From positions 33,986-97,985 of the forward strand of contig JACQDX010000148.1 of assembly GCA_016200895.1 (NCBI GenBank): a stretch of 64,000 bases of DNA, given 5' to 3'. The position numbers and the translations under genes are program-made. This document shows, one piece after another, positions 26,301-33,908 of this stretch. The notes under the pieces are model-generated. The model worked only from the letters and a program-made list of their open reading frames with translations, was not told where the DNA came from and made no database searches. How positions within the stretch are numbered: the stretch's first letter is position 1; each line of letters starts with the position of its first letter. This DNA comes from Burkholderiales bacterium (GTDB lineage Bacteria; Pseudomonadota; Gammaproteobacteria; Burkholderiales; Burkholderiaceae_D).

Positions 26301-27080
26301 CTGGTTGAAGCACGCAGCATCGCCGCCCTGCTGGAAATTGGAGGACTGGAAATCGTACTCGCCAGCTCCGGCAAGGAAGCCTTACTGTACATGCAACAAG
26401 AGAAATTCGATTGCATGGTGCTTGATCTTGGGCTGTCCGACATGTCAGGTTTCGAACTGCTTGATCATCTGCAAGACCAGAACGAGGGAACCCGCCTGCC
26501 CGTCATCATTCATTCAGGACGCAGCCTGAACGCGGCGGATGAGCGCCGTTTGCAGAATTACGCAGACAGCATCATTATCAAAGGCGCACAAAGTCCTGAA
26601 CGCCTGCTCAATGAAGTAAGTCTGTTTTTGCATCTGGTAGAAAATTCACTGCCCCAGGAAAAACAAAAAATGATACGCCGTGCACTGGACAAGGAAGCGA
26701 TGTTCGAACAACGCAAAGTCTTGCTGGTGGACGATGACATGCGCAATATTTTTTCACTCTCCAGCGTACTCAGCGAAAAAGGCATGCACATCGTTGAAGC
26801 AACCAACGGATTAGAGGCCCTGGCGCAACTGGAAACATATCATGATATTGATATCATCTTGATGGATATCATGATGCCGGAAATGGATGGTTACGAAACC
26901 ATGCGCCACATACGAAAAAACCAGCGCTTGACACACTTGCCCATCATTGCGATGACCGCCAAGGCCATGGTAGGTGACCAGAAACTGTGTCTGGAAGCAG
27001 GTGCCAGTGACTATATTTCCAAGCCCATCGATCTGGACAAATTGTATTCCTTAATGCGTGTCTGGCTTTACCAGGCTTAG
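23379..27080 (+). CDS. Hybrid histidine kinase with c-haem DUF3365 sensor, GAF and three receiver domains
   Basis: 1233 residues. A transmembrane helix near residues 9-33, a periplasmic DUF3365/Tll0287-like sensor with a c-type haem motif CVSCH at 167-171, and a second helix at 206-226. Then a HAMP-like region, a GAF domain (~335-490), a long coiled coil, HisKA with the phosphorylated His in FLANMSHELRTP, an ATPase domain (G1 DSGIGIA, G2 GGTGLGLS) and three receivers (~835-950, ~966-1085, ~1112-1230) with Asp in ILDIMLP, VLDLGLS and LMDIMMP. The haem should let it sense redox state, oxygen or NO in the periplasm; that is inferred from the motif. It is followed 28 bases later by CheR- and CheB-like genes, suggesting a linked phosphorelay-methylation pathway. 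Confidence 0.93.
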   Translation: MFLRSMFWKLFLPIGIVLMASAIAASLYLPFIIRNNAEQDAVAAGKETVSQFIKLRQYYTENVISKINGKAGLTVAANHQHDPNAVPLPATMIHELSDMFDTSGMSLKLYSPYPFPNRQGRILDKFGQDAWNYLQQNPDKVFYRTESLGDRTMVRVAIADRMTAQACVSCHNTTAGSPKTDWRLGDVRGILEVDSSKQLDSGHYVLTQVLVTLGVILLLIAAFLRFAYQRSIARPMHDALQIAHALTEGNAEKISGIEAIADGNLDKQLALTVLPKLETGSIANDEAGKLLQSVISMGATQMSFDMAFAKMRSTLRDNRETEETRDWIKSGQNELNALMRGEHETTYLAKKILSFLIARTGASCGALYLYNPDLQELQLSASHALADEQQLRARFALGEGLVGQSAMERNTLHMTDLPVNYMPIVSALGQAKTLNLMVIPLIHADNLIGVLEIAAYRNYSASQLEFLQLAKEGIAIGLGVALSRKRTQELLEQATQQAEELRVQQEQLQQSNEELEERAQMLEQQRELIRVKSQEIENSNAQLQRKAEELERTSTYKSEFLANMSHELRTPLNSMLILSSLLRDNKEGKLSERQVEYAATIHGAGKDLLNLINDILDLSKIEAGRLELNLAETSVSGLIDELHNLFLPLAEKQHLDFLLNAQADVPATLLTDSQRTQQILKNLLANAFKFTTHGQIRLNIHYSAAASNTLKRAAIAFAVSDSGIGIAADKQEQIFHAFQQADGSTSRKYGGTGLGLSISRQLAQRMGGDITLSSVSGKGSIFTLLLPIIASETELTAAVMPAKISLPVALPTPAILSETVNTVIAPIQPVNIQDDRDLARPNMRSILIVEDDAAFATILRDTVRDHGFHALVATDGESGLETADEYLPNAIILDIMLPHIDGWGVMRNIKDNPRTRHIPVHFITCLEDRQKALNMGAIGFITKPVDSAQLDTVLALIASAIDKTLKKLLIVEDDLVEARSIAALLEIGGLEIVLASSGKEALLYMQQEKFDCMVLDLGLSDMSGFELLDHLQDQNEGTRLPVIIHSGRSLNAADERRLQNYADSIIIKGAQSPERLLNEVSLFLHLVENSLPQEKQKMIRRALDKEAMFEQRKVLLVDDDMRNIFSLSSVLSEKGMHIVEATNGLEALAQLETYHDIDIILMDIMMPEMDGYETMRHIRKNQRLTHLPIIAMTAKAMVGDQKLCLEAGASDYISKPIDLDKLYSLMRVWLYQA

Positions 27081-27108
27081 TATGAAAATTGATCATATTT
27101 ACCACTGA

Positions 27109-27972
27109 ATGCCTGCCATGCTAAGCGAAACAGAAATCACCACCGTGGAAATCGATTTGCTGATAGAAGGTATCTGGCGGATACACGGTTATGACTTTCG
27201 TGACTATGCCAGGGCATCCTTGCAACGTCGTCTGAGCTTATGGTTATCCAATTCCGGTTATGCCAATTTTGGTAGTGCACTTCCATTCTTATTGCGTGAT
27301 GCCGTACTATGCAACACGCTCGTGCAAGGGGTCACAGTGAATACCTCTGAGATGTTTCGTGACCCGCTTTTTTTCAAAATCCTGCGTGAAAAAGTGCTGC
27401 CCTACCTGAGCACTTTTTCACATGCCAAAATCTGGCTGGCAGGTTGCGCTGGCGGCGAAGAAGTGTACTCTCTGGCCATCCTGTTGCGCGAAGCGGGGCT
27501 GGAAGACAGGTGCCGTATATACGCCACCGACTTGAATCAGGACATACTAAAAAAAGCAAAGTCAGGTATTTTCCCTCTCAGGAACATGCAACAATACACT
27601 CGCAACTATCAACGGGCTGGAGGTCAGGCTGAATTTTCAGACTATTATGTGGCCCGTTATGACAGAGCAATCATCGACAGCCAACTTACCCGCAATGTCG
27701 TATTCGCTGCACATAACTTGGCCACCGATGCTGATTTCAGCGAAATGCAATTGATACTGTGCCGTAATGTCATGATCTATTTCAAACTCTCGCTGAAGGA
27801 AAAAGTATTAAACCTGTTTGACCGGTGTTTGACTGCTGGCGGCTTTCTTTGTTTAGGGAGCAAGGAAAGTCTTGATGGACGCCATATTGCCCCGGACTAT
27901 CAGGAAACAGAACCGCGTAGCCGCATCTACTGCAAGAAGTATATCTCTCCTGCCAAAAGGGATATATCATGA
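27109..27972 (+). CDS. CheR-like protein-glutamate methyltransferase
   Basis: 287 residues. The N-terminal helical domain (GYDFRDYARASLQRRL) and the SAM-binding domain with NTSEMFRDPLFF, WLAGCAGGEEVYS and IYATDLNQDIL are typical of CheR. CheR methylates glutamates of chemoreceptors using S-adenosylmethionine. Here there is no chemoreceptor, CheA or CheW nearby; the gene lies between hybrid kinases and overlaps the CheB-like gene by four bases. Such orphan CheR/CheB pairs occur with hybrid kinases in several Gram-negative groups, where their targets are not settled. A second ATG nine bases downstream of 27109 is a possible start. Confidence 0.9.
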   Translation: MPAMLSETEITTVEIDLLIEGIWRIHGYDFRDYARASLQRRLSLWLSNSGYANFGSALPFLLRDAVLCNTLVQGVTVNTSEMFRDPLFFKILREKVLPYLSTFSHAKIWLAGCAGGEEVYSLAILLREAGLEDRCRIYATDLNQDILKKAKSGIFPLRNMQQYTRNYQRAGGQAEFSDYYVARYDRAIIDSQLTRNVVFAAHNLATDADFSEMQLILCRNVMIYFKLSLKEKVLNLFDRCLTAGGFLCLGSKESLDGRHIAPDYQETEPRSRIYCKKYISPAKRDIS

Positions 27973-28604
27973 GCAAGAACAAACACTGCCGACAGCATTT
28001 TTCTACCATTGTGATAGGCACTTCGTCAGGCGGTGTAGAAGCGCTGAAGTATCTTCTCCCAGCCCTGCCGGAAAACTTTCCCCTGCCTGTCTTGATTGTC
28101 ATCCACATCGCTCCTGATTCTGGCGATGGCTTGGCAAAACTGCTTGATTCCTTTGCGAAAATTCATGTCAAGGAAGCGGATGAAGGGGAACAAATGCGCG
28201 CCGGTTTTGCCTACCTGGCACCTGCCAACTATCACTTGTTGCTGGAAAGTGATGGCAAACTTGCGCTCTCGACCGATGTACAGGTTAATTTTGCGCGTCC
28301 CTCTGTCGATGTCCTGTTCGATTCTGCTGCAAGCAGCCTTGGTTCCTCTGTCATTGGAGTGATACTGACTGGCGGTGCGAACGATGGTGCGCGTGGGCTC
28401 GCAAAAATTCATCAATCCGGAGGGTATACCATCGTGCAGGATCCCCGTGACGCGAAACTCCCCAGCATGCCGCAACACGCCTTGCAACTAGATGTCCCTG
28501 ACAAGGTCATCTGCTTACGTGAAATGCCGGCATTGCTGCTGGAGTTGTCCAAACAAAAAGGCGGCTTGCCACCAAGATCCGTGCACGCAAAGGAAAGACG
28601 ATGA
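27969..28604 (+). CDS. CheB-like methylesterase (catalytic domain only)
   Basis: 211 residues: only the CheB catalytic domain, without the N-terminal receiver of chemotaxis CheB. The triad is visible as Ser in IGTSSGGVEAL, His in VIHIAP and Asp in LTGGANDGARG. The enzyme removes methyl groups from, or deamidates, glutamyl side chains. Without its own receiver it must be controlled another way, perhaps by the adjoining multi-receiver kinases. It overlaps cheR-like by four bases upstream and the next kinase gene by four bases downstream (ATGA at both junctions), so the three are translationally coupled. Confidence 0.9.
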   Translation: MSKNKHCRQHFSTIVIGTSSGGVEALKYLLPALPENFPLPVLIVIHIAPDSGDGLAKLLDSFAKIHVKEADEGEQMRAGFAYLAPANYHLLLESDGKLALSTDVQVNFARPSVDVLFDSAASSLGSSVIGVILTGGANDGARGLAKIHQSGGYTIVQDPRDAKLPSMPQHALQLDVPDKVICLREMPALLLELSKQKGGLPPRSVHAKERR

Positions 28605-31600
28605 GCGCGCCATTGGTCCCCATACTCTTAGTTGACGACAGACGAGAAAACCTGGTCGCACTCGCTGCCTTGCTTGAAACACGCAGCGACCTTGACATCG
28701 TGCTGGCGAACTCTGGCGAAGAAGCCCTGCGCCAATTGTTGATACGCGATTTTGGCCTGGTCTTGCTTGATGTGCAAATGCCGGACATGGACGGTTTTGA
28801 AGCCGCAACCTTGATACGTGCCAACCCCAAAACCCGCCAGGTACCGATTATTTTTGTCACGGCACTCATGCATGACGCTGATTTTGAATTTCGAGGCTAT
28901 GAAAGCGGCGCTGTCGATTATCTGGTGAAACCACTGGAACCTTTTATTCTGCATGCCAAAGTAGAGGTATTTGTCAATCTGTATCGCCAGCGCCTGGCAT
29001 TGGCAGAACACGAACGCTATATGGCGCATGTCGAGCAACTGGTCGTTGAGCGTACCGGCCACAGGCCGAACCATGACAATAAACTACGCGTCTTGCTGGT
29101 GGATGACAGGCCAGAAAACCTGATCGCGCTGGAAGCCATGCTGATGGAGATGGACGATGTCTTGCTGGTCAAGGCAAATTCAGGGTCTGAAGCCCTGCGC
29201 GCAGTCTTACGCTACGACTTCGCAGTCATCTTGATGGATGTTCAAATGCCTGGCATGGACGGATTTGAAACTGCCGAGCTGATACGAAGCAATCCCAAGA
29301 CTCACTTGATACCTATCATTTTTGTCACCGCAGGGATGAAGACAATCAATTCTGTCACGCAGGGTTACCGTCAAGGGGCTGTGGATTATCTGATCAAGCC
29401 GCTGGAACCAGCCATCGTCAAAAGCAAAGTAAAAGTTTTTTGCGACTTGTACAAACACAGACTCTCAATAGAAAAACATAGTACCTACCTGGAAATACTG
29501 GTCGCCGATCGCACGTCAGCCTTACAAAATTCAGCCACTGAATTAACCGAAAACAATGAACGTTATCGCCGCCTGGTTGAAAAACTGGAACTGGCGACGC
29601 GCGCTGCCGGACTGGGTATCTGGGATTGGAACGTCGTCAGCAATGAACTGGTCTGGGACACCCGCATGATGGAATTATATGGTTACAGCGCGGATAGCTT
29701 TGGCGGGAGCTATCGGGACTGGATCAGCCGCTTACATCCTGATGACCGTGTACGCTGTGATGTAGCGGTGCAAAATGCACTGTACCAGGGCCAACCCTAT
29801 GATACGGACTTCAGGATATGCCTGCCTGATGGCAGAATATGTGACATCAAGGCTGATGGCAAAGTAGTATTTGACGAACTGGGCCAGCCATTACGCATGA
29901 CGGGGATCAACTACGATGTCACCGAACGCAAACGGGCAGCAGAAGAAGTGCGCCTGCACCGCGATCATCTGCTGGAACTGGTCGATGAACGCACAGCAAG
30001 CCTCAAGGCTATCGTTGATCACGCGGCCGATGGCATCATCACGATTGATCGAGTTGGCACAGTACTGAGCTTCAACACTGCCGCAGAGAGAATGTTTGCT
30101 TACCCAGCTAACACCGTCATAGGCAATAACATCAGCATATTGATGCCCACTTCAGTAGCCAAGGAACACAACGCTTATATCCAGCATTACCTGAAAACCG
30201 GTGAAGCACACATCATAGGATCGGGACGAGAATTACAGGGGCGACGTTCTGACGGCAGCATCTTCCCCTTATACCTGGCAGTAAGTGAAACAAAAGTAGG
30301 CGAACAATTGCGCTTTACCGGTATTGCCCGTGACATTTCCAGCCAAAAAGCCATGGAAGCAAACTTGATACAAGCGCGTGAGGTAGCAGAAGCCGCCAAT
30401 TTGGCCAAGAGTGTTTTTTTGTCAAACATGAGCCATGAATTGCGGACTCCTCTGAACGCTGTTATCGGCTTCTCCCGCTTGATGTCGCGCGAAGAGAGCT
30501 TGAACGAACACCAGCGTCAAAACCTGGAAATCATCAATCATGCAGGCAATCATTTGCTGACGCTGATCAATGATGTACTGGAATTATCCAAGATTGAAGC
30601 GGGCCGCACACAACTGACAGAGGAAAGCACTGATTTGCCGCGTTTGTTACAAGAAGTTGGTGCCATGTTACGCGGCCGGGCAGAACAAGTGCATCTGGGC
30701 TTGCATCTGGACATGTCAGGCTTGCCATCAACGGTCAGGGTAGATGCCATCAAATTGCGCCAGGTGTTGATCAATTTGCTGGGGAACGCCATCAAATTTA
30801 CCCAGCAAGGCTAAGTCCGGCTACAGGTAACTGCACAAACCAGCGAGCCAGGCAGGGTCAACCTTGCCTTTGTCGTGAGCGACAGCGGAATAGGCATCGC
30901 ACCAGAAAAACTGGAACAAATTTTTGACCCCTTCGTGCAACTGGTGACCCATGCAACGACGGCAGGTACTGGGCTGGGCTTGAGTTTGTCGCGAGAATAT
31001 GTCAGGTTACTGGGTGGTGAAATCAGCGTTGATTCAACCCCGGGCAAAGGTTCGGCCTTTCGTTTTTGCCTGAACCTGGCGCTGGCAGAAATGCCCGTTG
31101 CCAATCAGGCCCTCAGTACCACGGTGACAGGTTTGCCAGTCACTCAACAGGGCAAACGTATCCTGATTGTCGATGATGATCCACATTCACGCCTGCTGCT
31201 ATGCCAATTACTGCAGCCTTTGGGTTTTATTGTGGCGCAGGCACAGGATGGATTTGCTGCGATTGAGCAAAATACGCAATTTGCGCCGGATCTGATTATC
31301 CTGGATCGCTTATTGCCAAAACTGGATGGGATGGCCGTCATCCGGCAGGTACGTCAGCATCAACAAGCAAACCAGCCGCAAATTGTTGTACTCACAGGCA
31401 GCGCCATGGATGAACAAAGAAAAGAGGTACTGGAAGCCGGTGCCAATGAATTCCTGTCTAAACCTATGGAAGAAAGCAAACTGTTTTCCATCCTGGAACG
31501 TCTGCTCCATATAGAATTCTCTCGCTCCGCCCCTATCGTGCCAGCCCTCAAACCGGCCCAAACTGAACTGCAGCCTGCCGACTTGCGCATTTTGCGATCA

Positions 31601-31771
31601 GAATTGCGTATGGCGCTGCGCAATGGTGCTGGTGAAATGAACCAGTTAAAGTTAAAACAGGATTTGGTTTTGCTGGCATCCGAGCATGCTGCTTTGGCAG
31701 CACGCATCCTGGTGATGGTAGAAAATTTCCGCTATAGGGAACTATGGAATCTGCTGGAAGAATCCATTTAG
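28601..31771 (+). pseudogene. Multi-receiver hybrid histidine kinase interrupted by an in-frame TAA
   Basis: Read through one stop, this is a kinase of about 1056 residues: two receivers (~7-120 and ~155-275, Asp in LLDVQMPDMDG and LMDVQMPGMDG), two PAS domains (~330-590), HisKA with FLSNMSHELRTP, an ATPase domain, and a third receiver (Asp in ILDRLLP). TAA at 30812-30814 falls inside the ATPase domain, after the N box (NLLGNAIKFTQQG) and before G1 (DSGIGIA). The frame is unbroken: 20 codons later a GTG at 30875 opens the rest. The paralogue upstream has a glutamine-bearing HGQIRL at the same place, so one C-to-T change (CAA to TAA) would explain it. As written, the first product (738 codons) lacks ATP binding. 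It could be a real mutation, a sequencing error or a translated two-piece protein. Confidence 0.8.
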
Positions 31772-31870
31772 CTGGCGCTTATGCATGAAGTCGTGCATGG
31801 CAGGTTTGGCAATTCCCATGCTGAGTGACAGGCAAAAACTGTCAGGGGAGTTACCTAAATCGCGCTGATC

Positions 31871-33019
31871 TCATTCTTGAGCAAGCAATTCCATCTGCGC
31901 TTTTTCTCGCTTGATATTGTTGATCGCCTGGCTAGTGTACAAATCAGCAAACCAGGCATCGGCGAACAGTTTGCCCGCGTCTGCCAAACCCTCGAAATAA
32001 TCCAGCACCCGACCGCGGCCCGCACGATAAGCGGCATCATCAACCTCACTATATTCTATCCGCACCGCCGCTGCGTAAGCCTCGTAAGTATCGACTGCCT
32101 GTCCCAGGATAGCCAGATCTACGCTGAGCATCGCATCCTTCAATGGATGTACCAGCGTGGCGCTCTGGAAGTGGTCAGTCACCCGTATCAGGTCAGCCAC
32201 TTCCTGCTGATGTTGTGACCCTAAACCGGCCGCCAACCACATGCGTGCACTCTGTTCTTCATTTGATAAATCTGCTGGCTTGCCACCATACACGGCATCA
32301 TGGAACCAAAAGGCTTTTTTCAATATCGCCACATCCGACTTGCTGGCGCCGGTATTACTTGCCCAAGCCGCAATTTCGCTCAGGCCATGTACCAGGTGAT
32401 CAAGATTATGGTAAGTCCGGCGTGCCGCACCGTAAGCATCATCCCCTGTCAGATAGTCAAACCAGTGGTCGAGCTTGGTACTGTCAACATCAGCCTCGGC
32501 TTCCCAGAGTTTTTGCCAGTCAGTGCGTAACCAGCTTTTGATCCAGGCGATATAGGCGGGCATAGGCATGAATTTTTTTACCGTCCAGTGCCAGCCCACC
32601 GGCCCCTGCAAGGCACGCACAAAACTGGAGCTGACCGAGCCCAGATCACGTGGTGGCATGACGAAGATAGTCTTGGCACCATCGAGTACGTCGACATTGG
32701 TTTGCTGTATCAGGTTTTCATAATCGAAGTCTGATGTATTACGTATGCCACGCACCAGATACTCTATGCCATGACGTTTGGCAGCACGGGCAGTGTAATC
32801 GCCCTTGACGATGACGACACTGACATTGTGCCAGCCACATTCAGCCACACTGCGCTCAATGATGTCTTTACGTTCAGGCGCAGAAAATTGCGGCTTCTTG
32901 CCCGGGTTTTCAGAAATGAACACCACGACTTCATCAGCCAATGCCCTGGCCTCCTGTATCACCCACAGATGACCATTGGTGATGGGATCAAGAGTTCCAG
33001 AGAATGCGATTTTTTTCAT
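31871..33019 (-). CDS. CoaD-like adenylyltransferase fused to an HD-type hydrolase
   Basis: 382 residues, more than double a normal CoaD (about 160). Residues 1-150 are phosphopantetheine adenylyltransferase-like: GTLDPITNGHLWVI near 8-21 (canonical GSFDPITNGH), LVRGIRN, and VSSSFVRAL. Residues ~165-375 match the predicted HD-superfamily metal hydrolases of the COG4339 type, with RTYHNLDHLVHG, FWFHDAVYGG and SVDLAILG as metal-binding segments. CoaD makes dephospho-CoA from 4'-phosphopantetheine and ATP; the HD domain's substrate is unknown. The start at 33019 follows GGAG and lies two bases after the CoaE-like stop, so both genes are coupled. Whether this is the sole CoaD of the cell cannot be told here. 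Confidence 0.85.
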   Translation of the reverse strand: MKKIAFSGTLDPITNGHLWVIQEARALADEVVVFISENPGKKPQFSAPERKDIIERSVAECGWHNVSVVIVKGDYTARAAKRHGIEYLVRGIRNTSDFDYENLIQQTNVDVLDGAKTIFVMPPRDLGSVSSSFVRALQGPVGWHWTVKKFMPMPAYIAWIKSWLRTDWQKLWEAEADVDSTKLDHWFDYLTGDDAYGAARRTYHNLDHLVHGLSEIAAWASNTGASKSDVAILKKAFWFHDAVYGGKPADLSNEEQSARMWLAAGLGSQHQQEVADLIRVTDHFQSATLVHPLKDAMLSVDLAILGQAVDTYEAYAAAVRIEYSEVDDAAYRAGRGRVLDYFEGLADAGKLFADAWFADLYTSQAINNIKREKAQMELLAQE

Positions 33020-33021
33020 TG

Positions 33022-33660
33022 TTAGCTCCAGTACGACATATAAATAAGATGTTGCTGTAAGACTTGCCGGTTCAGTTCTGCGATACTGCCCTGATTGATC
33101 ATCAATGCATGGGCTTGTCCCCGGAAAGCGTATTCCTGTGCCTGCATATTGAAAACCTGCAGGATCTCCACTTCCGTCCAGTCAGGATTACGGTGACGTA
33201 CACGCTGCAGGCGTGTTTCCTCATCTGCCTGCAGTAGCAAGACGCTATCGTACATGAAGCCATCATCTTTATCAGGCAACAATGCCGATTCCCAAATGAC
33301 GTACGTTGTAGTTTGCTGCAAAGTCCATTGCCACATGGCCTGCAATACATATGACTGCAGCAAATTTCTCAGGCAGCGATTTGCATGATTATCACTGGCC
33401 AGAACTGTTCGAAGAATGCCACGTCGCAGGCAACCAGCTTCTGTCAACAATTGCGGCAATACCGAGGCAATCTCCGCCAACACAGGGTGCTGACTGTCCT
33501 GATGCATCGTGCGTGCCACCATATCTGCATCAATAACCGGCACACCCAGTTCGAGAAATCCAGCCGCAGCGCTTGATTTACCACAACCCATGCCACCAGT
33601 CATCAACACCACACGGGAATGTCTGGCTTTGCCAAGCACGGGAATAAAAATAGTATTCAT
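33022..33660 (-). CDS. coaE: Dephospho-CoA kinase-like protein (CoaE family, divergent)
   Basis: 212 residues from the ATG at 33660, supported by GAGA seven bases upstream; a longer in-frame start at 33690 would sit inside a palindrome. The P-loop reads GGMGCGKSS near residue 22 and the substrate motif DADMVAR follows; the lid has RVRHRNPDW. CoaE phosphorylates dephospho-CoA to CoA. The sequence is more divergent than a housekeeping CoaE, and the pairing with a CoaD-HD fusion suggests a second, specialised CoA-type pathway. It sits directly behind a strong inverted repeat. Confidence 0.75.
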   Translation of the reverse strand: MNTIFIPVLGKARHSRVVLMTGGMGCGKSSAAAGFLELGVPVIDADMVARTMHQDSQHPVLAEIASVLPQLLTEAGCLRRGILRTVLASDNHANRCLRNLLQSYVLQAMWQWTLQQTTTYVIWESALLPDKDDGFMYDSVLLLQADEETRLQRVRHRNPDWTEVEILQVFNMQAQEYAFRGQAHALMINQGSIAELNRQVLQQHLIYMSYWS

Positions 33661-33668
33661 GTGAATTC

Positions 33669-33696
33669 TCAATATTGGCCAAACAACCAATATTGA
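33669..33696. promoter_or_regulatory. Perfect 10-base inverted repeat upstream of the CoaE-like gene
   Basis: TCAATATTGG and CCAATATTGA flank an eight-base spacer, beginning nine bases before the ATG of the CoaE-like gene. A second, shorter inverted repeat, TTTGGT and ACCAAA with a six-base spacer, lies at 33733-33750. Both share a TTGGT core, suggesting binding sites for one regulator. The position near the start codon would suit repression. Confidence 0.55.
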
Positions 33697-33908
33697 TAGC
33701 TTAGCGTGTCAGGGCTCAAACTGTAAATTTATTTTGGTCGTTCAACCAAACAATAAATCAACCCAGCGAATTAGGATCAGGAACATCAGCATTGCCTGAT
33801 TCCCTCTATTCAAACCAATACTGTCATATTGCAGACATATTACTAATATATTTTCATACAGTATTAAGCACTGATAAAACGCTAAACTTAAATGAAAAGG
33901 GATAAGCA

